A stretch of 64,000 nt of DNA from Hydractinia symbiolongicarpus (GCF_029227915.1 NC_079878.1:28175501-28239500), one strand, 5' to 3'; positions 32,701 through 48,154 are shown, counted from the stretch's first letter. The notes: generated by a model not told the origin, from the sequence alone. Translations and numbers: made by a program.

Positions 32701-35700
32701 ATAATTGGACTCCAAGGAAAAACGGTCTTCTTAGTTTGACATGATTGCTGGAACTCAGCGATTTTACTGGGCCCTGTGGTAGTTTTTCATTTTAAAATTA
32801 AGATAAAAAAAGTCATTTTTTACTGTGGGACCAATCCTAGCCATTAACGCACGCTGAAGAAATAGAGACAGTTTCAACTACTACATTTCACTGTCTTTCT
32901 AACGGTGTCAGACCGTTTTAGTTACAACGGTTGGGTGACATATTTGTACCAACATGTATTTAGCGATATTTTTCTGATATTACTAGGTTGCATCTCTTTA
33001 ACAGTGAAGCGATTGACCCGGGACTTAATAAAACTAACTCTGGACTTTGACCTTATAAATGTGATAAATGAGCCAGTTGGACTACAAGAAATAACATTCT
33101 TCTTAATTTAGCATGATTGCTGGAACTCAGCGATTACACTGGGCGCTGTTGTAGCGCTTTATTTAAAAGTTTAAATAAATAAGTTATTTTTTACTGTGGT
33201 GCCAATCCTGGCCGTTAACACGCGCTGAATAAATAGGAACAGTTTCAAAAACTACATTTCATTGACTTTCTAACGGTATCAGTCTGTTTCAATTACAACA
33301 GTTCCGTCACATATTCGCACCATCATGTATTTAGCGATATTTTTCTGATATTACTAGGTTGCATTGCTTTTAACAGTAAAGCGATTGACTGTGGAACTTA
33401 ATTGAACTGATTTTTGACTTTGACCTCATCAATCTGATAAATGAGACAATTGGACCCAAGAAATAACACTCTTCTTAATTTGACATGATTGCTGGAAGTT
33501 ACCGATTACACTAGGCTCTGTGGCAGCGCTCTATTTAAAAATTTAGATAAAAAAGTCTTCTTTTACTGTGGGAGCAATCCTAACCATTAGCATCCGCTGA
33601 AGAAATGGAGCTATTTTCAAAAACCACATTTCATTGACTTCTTGGCGGTATCAATCCGTTTCAGTTACAACGGTTGCGTCACATATTCGTACCAACATGT
33701 ATTTAGGGTTATTTTTCTGATATTACTATGTTGTATAGCTTTTAAAAATGAAACGGCTGACTGTGGAACTTAATTTAACTAACTTTGGACTGTGACCTTA
33801 TAATTGTGATAAATGAGATAATTGGACTCCAAGGAAAAACGGTCTTCTTAGTTTGACATGATTGCTGGAAATCAGCGATTTTACTGGGCGCTGTAGTAGG
33901 GCTTCATTTTAAAATTAAGATAAAAAAGTCATTTTTTACTGTGGGACCAATCCTAGCCGTTAACGCGCGCTAAAGAAATAGAAACAGTTTCAACTACTAC
34001 ATTTCACTGTTTTTCTAACGGTGTCAGACCGTTTTAGTTACAACGGTTGGGTGACATATTTGTACCAACATGTATTTAGCGATATTTTTCTGATATTACT
34101 AGGTTGCATCGCTTTAACAGTGAAGCGATTGACCGTGGGACTTAATTGAACTAACTCTGGACTTTGACCTGATAAATGTGATAAATGAAACAATTGGACT
34201 CCAAGAAATAACATTCCTCTTAATTTGACATGATTGCTGGAATTCAACGATTACAATGGGCTCTGTGGTAGCGCTTTATTTAAAAGTTTAGATAAATAAG
34301 TTATTCTTTACGGTGGTGCCAATCCTGGCCGTTAGCACGCGCTGAATAAATAGGAACAGTTTCAAAAACTACATTTCATTGACTTTCTAACGGTATCAGT
34401 CTGTTTCAATTACAACGGTTCCTTCACATATTCGTACCATCATGTACTTAACGACATTTTTCCGATATTACCAGGTTGCATCGCTTTTAACCGGAAAACG
34501 GTTGACTGTGGAACTTAATTGAACCAATTTTTGTCTTTGATCTTATCAATGTGATAAATGAGACAATTGGACTCCAAGAAAAAACATTCTTCCTAACTCG
34601 ACATGATTGCTGGAATTCAGCGATTACATGGGCGCTGTGGTAGCGCTTCATTTAAAAATTTAGATAAAAAAGTTATTTTTTACTGTGGTGCCAATCCTGG
34701 CCGTTAGCACGCGCTGAAGAAATAGAGACAGTTTCAAATACTACATTTCACTGACTTTCTATCGGTGTCAGTCCCTTTGAGTTACAACGTTTGTGTCACA
34801 TATTCGTACCAACATGTATTTAGCGATATTTTTCTGATATTACTAGGTTGCATTGCTTTTAACAGTGAAGCGATTGACTGTGGAACTTAATTGAACTGAT
34901 TTTTGACTTTGACCTCATAAATCTGATAAATGAGACAATTGGACCCACGAAATAACACTCTTCTTAATTTGACATGATTGCTGGAATTTACCGATTACAC
35001 TAGGCGCTGTGGTAGCGCTCTATTTAAAAATTTAGATAAAAAAGTCTTCTTTTACTGTGGGAGCAATCCTAGCCATTAGCATGCGCTGAAGAAATAGAGA
35101 TATTTTCAAAAACCACATTTCATTGACTTCTTGGCGGTATCAATCCGTTTCAGTTACAACGGTTGCGTCACATATTCGTACCAACATGTATTTAGGGTTA
35201 TTTTTCTGATATTACTATGTTGCATCGCTTTAACAGTGAAGCGATTGACCCGGGACTTAATAGAACTAACTCTGGACTTTGACCTTATAAATGTGATAAA
35301 TAAGCCAGTTGGACTACAAGAAATAACATTCTTCTTAATTTGGCATGATTGCTGGAACTCAGCGATTACACTGGGCGCTGTGGTAGCGCTTTATTTAAAA
35401 GTTTAGATAAATAAGTTATTTTTTACTGTGGTGCCAATCCTGGCCGTTAACACGCGCTGAATAAATAGGAACAGTTTTAAAAACTACATATCGTTGACTT
35501 TCTAGCGGTATCAATCCGTTTGAGTTACGACGGTTGCATCACATATTCGCACCAACATATATTTAGAGATATTTTTCTGATATTACTAGGTTGCATCGCT
35601 TTAACAGTGAAGCAATTGACCCGGGACTTAATAGAACTAACTCTGGACTTTGACCTTATAAATGTGATAAATAAGCCAGTTGGACTACAAGAAATAATAT

Positions 35701-38700
35701 TCTTCTTAATTTGGCATGATTGCTGGAACTCAGCGATTACACTGGGCGCTGTGGTAGCGCTTTATTTAAAAGTTTAGATAAATAAGTTATTTTTTACTGT
35801 GGTGCCAATCCTGGCCGTTAACACGCGCTGAATAAATAGGAACAGTTTCAAAAACTACATTTCATTGACTTTCTAACGGTATCAGTCTGTTTCAATTACA
35901 ACAGTTCCGTCACATATTCGTACCATCATGTACTTAACGATATTTTTCCGATATTACCAGGTTGCATCGCTTATAACCGGAAAACGGTTGACTGTGGGAC
36001 TTAATTGAACTGATTCTGGACTCTGACCTTATAAATGTGATAAATAAGCCAACTGGACTCCAAGGAATAACATTCTTCTTATTTCGCATGATTGCTGGAA
36101 TTCAGCGATTACACTGGGCGCTGTAGTAGCGCTTCACTTAAATATTCAAATAAATAAGTCATTCTTTACTGTGGGACCAATCCTAACCGTTATCGCGCGC
36201 TGAAGAAATAGTGACAATTTCAAAAAGTACATTTTATTGACTTTCTAACGGTGTCAGTCCGTTTGAGTTACAGCGGTTGGGTCACATATTCGTACCAACA
36301 TGTCTTTACTGATGTTTTTCTGGTATTACTAGGTTGTATCGCTTTTAACAGTGAAACGATTGACTGTGGGACTTAATTGAACTGATTTTGAACTTTGACC
36401 TCATAAATCTGATAAATGAGACAATTGGACCCAAGAAATAACACTCTTCTTAATTTGACATGATTGCTGGAATTTACCGATTACACTAGGCTCTGTGGTA
36501 GCGCTCTATTTAAAAATTTAGATAAAAAAGTCTTCTTTTACTGTGGGAGCAATCCTAACCATTAGCATGCGCTGAAGAAATAGAGATATTTTCAAAAACC
36601 ACATTTCATTGACTTCTTGGCGGTATCAATCCGTTTCAGTTACAACGGTTGCGTCACATATTCATACCAACATGTATTTAGGGTTATTTTTCTGTTATTA
36701 CTATGTTGTATCGCTTTTAAAAATGAAACGGCTGACTGTGGAACTTAATTTAACTAACTTTGGACTGTGACCTTATAATTGTGATAAATGAGATAATTGG
36801 ACTCCAAGGAAAAACGGTCTTCTTAGTTTGACATGATTGCTGGAACTCAGCGATTATACTGGGCGCTGTGGTAGCGCTTCATTTTAAAATTAAGATAAAA
36901 AAGTCATTTTTTACTGTGGGACCAATCCTAGCCGTTAACGCGCGCTGAAGAAATAGAGACAGTTTCAACTACTACATTTCTCTGTCTTTCTAACGGTGTC
37001 AGACCGTTTTACTTACAACGGTTGGGTGACATATTTGTACCAACATGTATTTAGCGATATTTTTCTGATATTACTAGGTTGCATCGCTTTAACATTGAAG
37101 CGATTGACCGTGGGACTTAATTGAACTAACTCTGGACTTTGACCTGATAAATGTGATAAATGAAACAATTGGACTCCAAGAAATAACATTCTTCTTAATT
37201 TGCCATGATTGCTGGAATTCAACGATTACAATGGGCGCTGTGGTAGCGCTTCATTTAAAAATTTAGATAAATAAGTCATATTTACTGTGGGACTAATCCT
37301 GGCCGTTAGCACGCGCTGAATATATAGGAACAGTTTCAAAAACTACATTTCGTTAACTGTCTAGCGGTATCAATCCGTTTGAGTTACAACGGTTGCATCA
37401 CATATTCGTACCAACATGTATTTAGGGATATTTTTCTGATATTACTAGGTTGCATCGCTTTAACAGTGAAGCGATTGACCCGGGACTTAATAGAACCAAT
37501 TTTTGTCTTTGATCTTATCAATGTGATAATTGAGACATTTGGACTCCAAGAAAAAACATTCTTCCTAACTCGACATGATTGCTGGAATTCAGCGATTACA
37601 TGGGCGTTGTGGTAGCGCTTCATTTAAACGTTTAGATAAATAAGTCATTTTGTACTGTGGGACCAATCCTAGCCGTTAGTGCGCGCTGAAGAAATAGAGA
37701 CAGTTTCAAATACTACATTTCACTGACTTTCTATCGGTGTCAGTCCGTTTGAGTTACAACGTTTGTGTCACATATTCGTACCAACATGTACTTAGCGATA
37801 TTTTTCTGATATTACTAGGTTGCATCGCTTTTAACAGTGAAACGATTGACTGTGGAACTTAATTGAACTGATTTTTGACTTTTACCTCATACTTGTGATA
37901 AATGAGACAATTGGACCCAAGAAATAACACTCTTCTTAATTTGACATGATTGCTGGAATTTACCGATTACACTGGGCGCTGTGGTAGCGCTTCATTTAAA
38001 CGTTTAGATAAATAAGTCATTTTGTACTGTGGGACCAATCCTAGCCGTTAGTGCGCGCTGAAGAAATAGAGACAGTTTCAAATACTACATTTCACTGACT
38101 TTCTATCGGTGTCAGTCCCTTTGAGTTACAACGTTTGTGTCACATATTCGTACCAACATGTATTTAGCGATATTTTTCTGATATTACTAGGTTGCATTGC
38201 TTTTAACAGTGAAGCGATTGACTGTGGAACTTAATTGAACTGATTTTTGACTTTGACCTCATAAATCTGATAAATGAGACAATTGGACCCAAGAAATAAC
38301 ACTCTTCTTAATGTGACATGATTGCTGGTATTTACCGATTACACTAGGCTCTGTGGTAGCGCTTTATTTAACAATTTAGATAAAAAATTCTTCTTTTACT
38401 GTGGGAGCAATCCTACCCATTAGCATGCGCTGAAGAAATAGAGATATTTTCAAAAACCACATTTCATTGACTTCTTGGCGGTATCAATCCGTTTCAGTTA
38501 CAACGGTTGCGTCACATATTCGTACCAACATGTATTTAGGGTTATTTTTCTCATATTACTATGTTGTGTCGCTTTTAAAAATGAAACGGCTGACTGTGGA
38601 ACTTAATTTAACTAACTTTGGACTGTGACCTTATAATTGTGATAAATGAGATAATTGGACTCCAAGGAAAAACGGTCTTCTTAGTTTGACATGATTGCTG

Positions 38701-39453
38701 GAACTCAGCGATTATACTGGGCGCTGTGGTAGCGCTTCATTTTAAAATTAAGATAAAAAAGTCATTTTTTACTGTGGGACCAATCCTAGCCGTTAACGCG
38801 CGCTGAAGAAATAGAGACAGTTTCAACTACTACATTTCACTGTCTTTCTAACGGTGTCAGACCGTTTTAGTTACAACGGTTGGGTGACATATTTGTACCA
38901 ACATGTATTTAGCGATATTTTTCTGATATTACTAGGTTGCATCGCTTTACCATTGAAGCGATTGACCGTGGGACTTAATTGAACTAACTCTGGACTTTGA
39001 CCTGATAAATGTGATAAATGAAACAATTGGACTCCAAGATATAACATTCTTCTTAATTTGACATGATTGCTGGATATCAACGATAACAATGGGCGCTGTG
39101 GTAGCGCTTCATTTAAAAATTTAGATAAATAAGTCATATTTACTGTGGGACCAATCCTGGGCCGTTAGCACGCGCTGAATATATAGGAACAGTTTCAAAA
39201 ACTACATTTAGTTAACTTTCTAATGGTATCAATCCGTTTGAGTTACAACGGTTGCATCACATATTCGTGCCAACATGTATTTAGGGATATTTTTCTGATA
39301 TTACTAGGTTGCATCGCTTTAACAGTGAAGCGATTGACCCGGGACTTAATAGAACTAACTCTGGACTTTGACCTTATAAATGTGATAAATGAGCCAGTTG
39401 GAGTACAAGAAATAACATTCTTCTTAATTTGGCATGATTGCTGGAACTCAGCA

Positions 39454-41313
39454 ATTACACTGGGCGCTGTTGTAGCGCTTTATTTAAAAGTTTAGATAAA
39501 TAAGTTATTTTTTACTGTGGTGCCAATCCTGGCCGTTAGCACGCGCTGAATAAATAGGAACAGTTTCAAAAACTACATTTCATTGAATTTCTAACGGTAA
39601 AAATCTGTTTGAGTTACAACGGTTGCATCACATATTCGTACCAACATGTATTTAGCGATATTATTCGGATATTACTATGTTGCATCGCTTTTAACAGTGC
39701 AACGCTTGACTGTGGGACATAAATGAACTGATCTTGGACTTTGACCTTATAAATGTGATAAATGAGCCAGTTGGACTAAAAGAAATAACATTCTTCTTAA
39801 CTTGACATGATTGCTGGAATTTTCCGATTACACTGGCCACTGTGGTAGCGCTTCATTTAAACGTTTAGATAAATAAGTCATTTTGTACTGTGGGACCAAT
39901 CCTAGCCGTTAGCGCGCGCTGAAGAAAGAGAGACAGTTTCAAATACTACATTTCACTGACTTTCTATCGGTGTCAGTCCCTTTCAGTTACAACGTTTGTG
40001 TCACATATTCGTACCAACATGTATTTAGCGATATTTTTCTGATATTACTAGGTTGCATTGCTTTTAACAGTGAAGCGATTGACTGTGGAACTTAATTGAA
40101 CTGATTTTTGACTTTGACCTCATAAATCTGATAAATGAGACAATTGGACCCAAGAAATAACACTCTTCTTAATTTGACATGATTGCTGGAATTTACCGAT
40201 TACACTAGGCTCTGTGGTAGCGCTCTATTTAAAAATTTAGATAAAAAAGTCTTCTTTTACTTTGGGAGCAATCCTAGCCATTAGCATGCGCTGAAGAAAT
40301 AGAGATATTTTCAAAAACCACATTTCAATGATTTCTTGGCGGTGTCAATCCGTTTCAGTTACAACGGTTGTGTCACATATTCGTACCAACATGTATTTAG
40401 GGTTATTTTTCTGATATTACTATCTTGTATCGCTCTTAAAAATGAAACGGCTGACTGTGGAACTTAATTTAACTAACTTTGGACTGTGACCTTATCATTG
40501 TGATAAATGAGATAATTGGACTCCAAGGAAATACGGTCTTCTTAGTTTGACATGATTGCTGGAACTCAGCGATTATACTGGGCGCTGTGGTAGCGCTTCA
40601 TTTTAAAATTAAGATAAAAAAGTCATTTTTTACTGTGGGACCAATCCTAGCCGTTAACGCGCGCTGAAGAAATAGAGACAGTTTCAACTACTACATTTCA
40701 TTGTCTTTCTAACGGTGTCAGACCGTTTTAGTTACAACGGTTGGGTGACATATTTGTACCAACATGTATTTAGCGATATTTTTCTGACATTACTAGGTTG
40801 CATCGCTTTAACATTGAAGCGATTGACCGTGGGACTTAATTGAACTAACTCTGGACTTTGACCTGATAAATGTGATAAATGAAACAATTGGACTCCTAGA
40901 AATAACATTCCTCTTAATTTGACATGATTGCTGGAATTCAACGATTACAATGGGCGCTGTGGTAGCGCTTCATTTAAAAATTTTTATAAATAAGTCATAT
41001 TTACTGTGGGACCAATCCTGGCCGTTAGCACGCGCTGAATATATAGGAACAGTTTCAAAAACTACATTTCGTTAACTTTCTAGCGGTATCAATCCGTTTG
41101 AGTTACAACGGTTGCATCACATATTCCTACCAACATGTATTTAGGGATATTTTTCAGATATTACTAGGTTGCATCGCTTTAACAGTGAAGCGATTGACCC
41201 GGGACTTAATAGAACTAACTCTGGACTTTAAACTTATAAATGTGATAAATGAGCCAGTTGGACTACAAGAAATAACATTCTTTTTAATTTGGCATGATTG
41301 CTGGAACTCAGCG
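39454..41313 (+). repeat. Five-monomer tandem duplication, copy 1 (1860 bp)
   Basis: Comparing text 1860 bp apart, I found no difference from about 39454 to 41446 against 41314 to 43306. Just upstream, at 39361-39453, several differences appear, and just after 41446 the match ends at 'gaatttct' versus 'gactttct'. 1860 is five times 372. A perfect match over nearly 2 kb in a diverged array points to a very recent exchange, or to an assembly duplication. Confidence 0.9.
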
Positions 41314-43173
41314 ATTACACTGGGCGCTGTTGTAGCGCTTTATTTAAAAGTTTAGATAAATAAGTTATTTTTTACTGTGGTGCCAATCCTGGCCGTTAGC
41401 ACGCGCTGAATAAATAGGAACAGTTTCAAAAACTACATTTCATTGAATTTCTAACGGTAAAAATCTGTTTGAGTTACAACGGTTGCATCACATATTCGTA
41501 CCAACATGTATTTAGCGATATTATTCGGATATTACTATGTTGCATCGCTTTTAACAGTGCAACGCTTGACTGTGGGACATAAATGAACTGATCTTGGACT
41601 TTGACCTTATAAATGTGATAAATGAGCCAGTTGGACTAAAAGAAATAACATTCTTCTTAACTTGACATGATTGCTGGAATTTTCCGATTACACTGGCCAC
41701 TGTGGTAGCGCTTCATTTAAACGTTTAGATAAATAAGTCATTTTGTACTGTGGGACCAATCCTAGCCGTTAGCGCGCGCTGAAGAAAGAGAGACAGTTTC
41801 AAATACTACATTTCACTGACTTTCTATCGGTGTCAGTCCCTTTCAGTTACAACGTTTGTGTCACATATTCGTACCAACATGTATTTAGCGATATTTTTCT
41901 GATATTACTAGGTTGCATTGCTTTTAACAGTGAAGCGATTGACTGTGGAACTTAATTGAACTGATTTTTGACTTTGACCTCATAAATCTGATAAATGAGA
42001 CAATTGGACCCAAGAAATAACACTCTTCTTAATTTGACATGATTGCTGGAATTTACCGATTACACTAGGCTCTGTGGTAGCGCTCTATTTAAAAATTTAG
42101 ATAAAAAAGTCTTCTTTTACTTTGGGAGCAATCCTAGCCATTAGCATGCGCTGAAGAAATAGAGATATTTTCAAAAACCACATTTCAATGATTTCTTGGC
42201 GGTGTCAATCCGTTTCAGTTACAACGGTTGTGTCACATATTCGTACCAACATGTATTTAGGGTTATTTTTCTGATATTACTATCTTGTATCGCTCTTAAA
42301 AATGAAACGGCTGACTGTGGAACTTAATTTAACTAACTTTGGACTGTGACCTTATCATTGTGATAAATGAGATAATTGGACTCCAAGGAAATACGGTCTT
42401 CTTAGTTTGACATGATTGCTGGAACTCAGCGATTATACTGGGCGCTGTGGTAGCGCTTCATTTTAAAATTAAGATAAAAAAGTCATTTTTTACTGTGGGA
42501 CCAATCCTAGCCGTTAACGCGCGCTGAAGAAATAGAGACAGTTTCAACTACTACATTTCATTGTCTTTCTAACGGTGTCAGACCGTTTTAGTTACAACGG
42601 TTGGGTGACATATTTGTACCAACATGTATTTAGCGATATTTTTCTGACATTACTAGGTTGCATCGCTTTAACATTGAAGCGATTGACCGTGGGACTTAAT
42701 TGAACTAACTCTGGACTTTGACCTGATAAATGTGATAAATGAAACAATTGGACTCCTAGAAATAACATTCCTCTTAATTTGACATGATTGCTGGAATTCA
42801 ACGATTACAATGGGCGCTGTGGTAGCGCTTCATTTAAAAATTTTTATAAATAAGTCATATTTACTGTGGGACCAATCCTGGCCGTTAGCACGCGCTGAAT
42901 ATATAGGAACAGTTTCAAAAACTACATTTCGTTAACTTTCTAGCGGTATCAATCCGTTTGAGTTACAACGGTTGCATCACATATTCCTACCAACATGTAT
43001 TTAGGGATATTTTTCAGATATTACTAGGTTGCATCGCTTTAACAGTGAAGCGATTGACCCGGGACTTAATAGAACTAACTCTGGACTTTAAACTTATAAA
43101 TGTGATAAATGAGCCAGTTGGACTACAAGAAATAACATTCTTTTTAATTTGGCATGATTGCTGGAACTCAGCG
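41314..43173 (+). repeat. Five-monomer tandem duplication, copy 2 (1860 bp)
   Basis: Directly follows copy 1 and is identical to it as far as I can read. Identity runs about 130 bp further, to 43306, before the array returns to another subtype ('cggtatcaatttgtttcaat'). Confidence 0.9.
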
Positions 43174-43436
43174 ATTACACTGGGCGCTGTTGTAGCGCTT
43201 TATTTAAAAGTTTAGATAAATAAGTTATTTTTTACTGTGGTGCCAATCCTGGCCGTTAGCACGCGCTGAATAAATAGGAACAGTTTCAAAAACTACATTT
43301 CATTGACTTTCTAACGGTATCAATTTGTTTCAATTACAACGGTTCCGTCACATATTCGTACCATCATGTACTTAACGATATTTTTCCGATATTACCAGGT
43401 TGCATCGCTTTTAACAGTGAAGCGATTGACTGTGGG

Positions 43437-43808
43437 ACTTAATTGAACCAATTTTTGTCTTTGATCTTATCAATGTGATAAATGAGACAATTGGACTCCA
43501 AGAAAAAACATTCTTCCTAACTCGACATGATTGCTGGAATTCAGCGATTACATGATTGCTGTGGTAGCGCTTCATTTAAACATTTAGATAAATAAGTCAT
43601 TTTGTACTGTGGGACCAATCTTAGCCGTTAGCGCGCGCTGAAGAAATAGAGACAGTTTCAAATACTACATTTCACTGACTTTCTACCGGTGTCAGTCCCT
43701 TTGAGTTACAATGTTTGTGTCACATATTCGTACCAACATGTATTTAGCGATATTTTTCTGATATTACTAGGTTGCATCGCTTTTAACAGTGAAACGATTG
43801 ACTGTGGA
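43437..43808 (+). repeat. Single-monomer duplication, copy 1 (372 bp)
   Basis: This monomer and the next (43809-44180) read the same throughout, including the rare variants 'gcgattacatgattgctgtg' and 'gagttacaatgtttgtg'. Neighbouring monomers lack this combination, so this is a recent duplication of a single unit. Confidence 0.85.
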
Positions 43809-44180
43809 ACTTAATTGAACCAATTTTTGTCTTTGATCTTATCAATGTGATAAATGAGACAATTGGACTCCAAGAAAAAACATTCTTCCTAACTCGACAT
43901 GATTGCTGGAATTCAGCGATTACATGATTGCTGTGGTAGCGCTTCATTTAAACATTTAGATAAATAAGTCATTTTGTACTGTGGGACCAATCTTAGCCGT
44001 TAGCGCGCGCTGAAGAAATAGAGACAGTTTCAAATACTACATTTCACTGACTTTCTACCGGTGTCAGTCCCTTTGAGTTACAATGTTTGTGTCACATATT
44101 CGTACCAACATGTATTTAGCGATATTTTTCTGATATTACTAGGTTGCATCGCTTTTAACAGTGAAACGATTGACTGTGGA
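43809..44180 (+). repeat. Single-monomer duplication, copy 2 (372 bp)
   Basis: Identical partner of 43437-43808. After it, the text changes from 'ttgaaccaatttttgtc' to 'ttgaactgatttttgac'. Confidence 0.85.
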
Positions 44181-47100
44181 ACTTAATTGAACTGATTTTT
44201 GACTTTGACCTCATAAATGTGATAAATGAGACAATTGGACCCAAGAAATAACACTCTTCTTAATTTGACATGATTGCTGGAATTTACCGATTACACTGGG
44301 CGCTGTGGTAGCGCTTCATTTAAACGTTTAGATAAATAAGTCATTTTGTACTGTGGGACCAATCCTAGCCGTTAGCGCGCGCTGAAGAAATAGAGACAGT
44401 TTCAAATACTACATTTCATTGACTTTCTAACGGTGTCAATCCGTTTGAGTTACAACAGTTGCGTCACACATTCGTACTAACATGTATTTAGCGATATTGT
44501 TCGGATATTACTAGGTTGCATCGCTTTTAACAGTGCAAAGCTTGACTGTGGGACATAATTGAACTGATCTTGGACTTTGACCTTATAAATCTGATAAATG
44601 AGACAATTGGACCCAAGAAATAACACTCTTCTTAATGTGACATGATTGCTGGAATTTACCGATTACACTGGGCGCTGTGGTAGCGCTTCATTTAAACGTT
44701 TAGATAAATCAGTCATTTTGTACTGTGGGACCAATCCTAGCCGTTAGTGCGCGCTGAAGAAATAGAGACAGTTTCAAATACTACATTTCACTGACTTTCT
44801 ATCGGTGTCAGTCCCTTTGAGTTACAACGTTTGTGTCACATATTCGTACCAACATGTATTTAGCGATATTTTTCTGATATTACTTGGTTGCATTGCTTTT
44901 AACAGTGAAGCGATTGACTGTGGAACTTAATTGAACTGATTTTTGACTTTGACCTCATAAATCTGATAAATGAGACAATTGGACCCAAGAAATAACACTC
45001 TTCTTAATGTGACATGATTGCTGGTATTTACCGATTACACTAGGCTCTGTGGTAGCGCTTTATTTAAAAATTTAGATAAAAAATTCTTCTTTTACTGTGG
45101 GAGCAATCCTACCCATTAGCATGCGCTGTAGAAATAGAGATATTTTCAAAAACCACATTTCATTGACTTCTTGGCGGTATCAATCCGTTTCAGTTACAAC
45201 GGTTGCGTCACATATTTGTACCAACATGTATTTAGGGTTATTTTTCTGATATTACTATGTTGTATCGCTTTTAAAAATGAAACGGCTGACTGTGAAACTT
45301 AATTTAACTAACTTTGGACTGTGACCTTATAATTGTGATAAATGAGATAATTGGACTCCAAGGAAAAACGGTCTTCTTAGTTTGACATGATTGCTGGAAC
45401 TCAGCGATTATACTGGGCGCTGTGGTAGCGCTTCATTTTAAAATTAAGATAAAAAAGTCATTTTTTACTGTGGGACCAATCTTAGCCGTTAACGTGCGCT
45501 GAAGAAATAGAGACAGTTTCAACTACTACATTTCACTGTCTTTCTAACAGTGTCAGACCGTTTTAGTTACAACGGTTGGGTGACATATTTGTACCAACAT
45601 GTATTTAGCGATATTTTTCTGATATTACTAGGTTGCATCGCTTTAACATTGAAGCGATTGACCGTGGGACTTAATTGAACTAACTCTGGACTTTGACCTG
45701 ATAAATGTGATAAATGAATCAATTGGACTCCAAGAAATAACATTCTTCTTAATTTGACATGATTGCTGGAATTCAACGATTACAATGGGCGCTGTGGTAG
45801 CGCTTCATTTAAAAATTTAGATAAATAAGTCATATTTACTGTGGGACCAATCCTGGCCGTTAGCATGCGCTGAATATATAGGAACAGTTTCAAAAACTAC
45901 ATTTCGTTAACTTTCTAGCGGTATCAATCCGTTTGAGTTACAACGGTTGCATCACATATTCGTACCAACATGTATTTAGGGATATTTTTCTGATATTACT
46001 AGGTTGCATCGCTTTAACAGTGAAGCGATTGACCCGGGATTTAATAGAACTAACTCTGGACTTTGACCTTATAAATGTAATAAATGAGCCAGTTGGACTA
46101 CAAGAAATAACATTCTTCTTAATTTGGCATGATTGCTGGAACTCAGCGATTACACTGGGCGCTGTTGTAGCGCTTTATTTAAAAGTTTAGATAAATAAGT
46201 TATTTTTTACTGTGGTGCCAATCCTGGCCGTTAGCACGCGCTGAATAAATAGGAACAGTTTCAAAAACTACATTTAATTGACTTTCTAACGGTATCGATT
46301 TGTTTCAATTACAACGGTTCCGTCACATATTCGTACCATCATGTACTTAACGATATTTTTCCGATATTACCAGGTTGCATCGCTTTTAACAGTGAAGCGA
46401 TTGACTGTGGGACTTAATTGAACCAATTTTTGTCTTTGATCTTATCAATGTGATAAATGAGACAATTGGACTTCAAGAAAAAACATTCTTCCTAACTCGA
46501 CATGATTGCTGGAATTCAGCGATTACATGGGTGCTGTGGTAGCGCTTTATTTAAACGTTTAGATAAATAAGTCATTTTGTACTGTGGGACCAATCCTAGC
46601 CGTTAGCGCGCGCTGAAGAAATAGAGACAGTTTCAAATACTACATTTCATTGACTTTCTAACGGTGTTAATCCGTTTGAGTTACAACGCTTGCGTCAAAC
46701 ATTCGTACCAACATGTATTTAGTGACTTTTTTCCGATATTACTAAGTTGTATCGCTTTTAACAGTGAGACGATCGACTGTGGTACTTACTTGAACTGATT
46801 CTGGACTGTAACCTTATAGATGTGATAAAAAAGCCAATTGGACTCCAATGAATAACATTTTTTAACTTGACATGATTGCTGTGGTAGCGCTTCATTTAAA
46901 CATTTAGATAAATAAGTCATTTTGTACTGTGGGACCAATCCTAGCCGTTAGCGCGCGCTGAAGAAAAAGAGACATTTTCAAATACTACATTTCACTGACT
47001 TTCTATCGGTGTCAGTCCGTTTGAGTTACAACGTTTGTGTCACATAATCGTATCAACATGTATTTAGCGATATTTTTCTGATATTACTAGGTTGCATCGC

Positions 47101-48154
47101 TTTTAACAGTGAAACGATTGACTGTGGAACTTAATTGAACTGATTTTTGACTTTGACCTCATAAATGTGATAAATGAGACAATTGGATCCAAGAAATAAC
47201 ACACTTCTTAATTTGACATGATTGCTGGAATTTACCGATTACACTGGGCGCTGTGGTAGCGCTTGATTTAAACGTTTAGATAAATAAGTCATTTTGTACT
47301 GTGGGACCAATCCTAGCCGTTAGTGCGCGCTGAAGAAATAGAGACAGTTTCAAATACTACATTTCACTGACTTTCTATCGGTGTCAGTCCCTTTGAGTTA
47401 CAACGTTTGTGTCACATATTCGTACCAACATGTATTTAGCGATATTTTTCTGATATTACTAGGTTGCATTGCTTTTAACAGTGAAGCGATTGACTGTGGA
47501 ACTTAATTGAACTGATTTTTGACTTTGACCTCATAAATCTGATAAATGAGACAATTGGACCCAAGAAATAACACTCTTCTTAATGTGACATGATTGCTGG
47601 TATTTACCGATTACACTAGGCTCTGTGGAAGTGCTTTATTTTAAAATTTAGATAAAAAATTCTTCTTTTACTGTGGGAGCAATCCTACCCATTAGCATGC
47701 GCTGAAGAAATAGAGATATTTTCAAAAACCACATTTCATTGACTTCTTGGCGGTATCAATCCGTTTCAGTTACAACGGTTGCGTCACATATTCGTACCAA
47801 CATGTATTTAGGGTTATTTTTCTGATATTACTATGTTGTATCGCTTTTAAAAATGAAACGGCTGACTGTGGAACTTAATTTAACTAACTTTGGACTGTGA
47901 CCTTATAATTGTGATAAATGAGATAATTGGACTCCAAGGAAAAACGGTCTTCTTAGTTTGACATGATTGCTGGAACTCAGCGATTATACTGGGCGCTGTG
48001 GTAGCGCTTCATTTTAAAATTAAGATAAAAAAGTCATTTTTTACTGTGGGACCAATCCTAGCCGTTAACGCGCGCTGAAGAAATAGAGACAGTTTCAACT
48101 ACTACATTTCACTGTCTTTCTAACGGTGTCAGACCATTTTAGTTACAACGGTTG

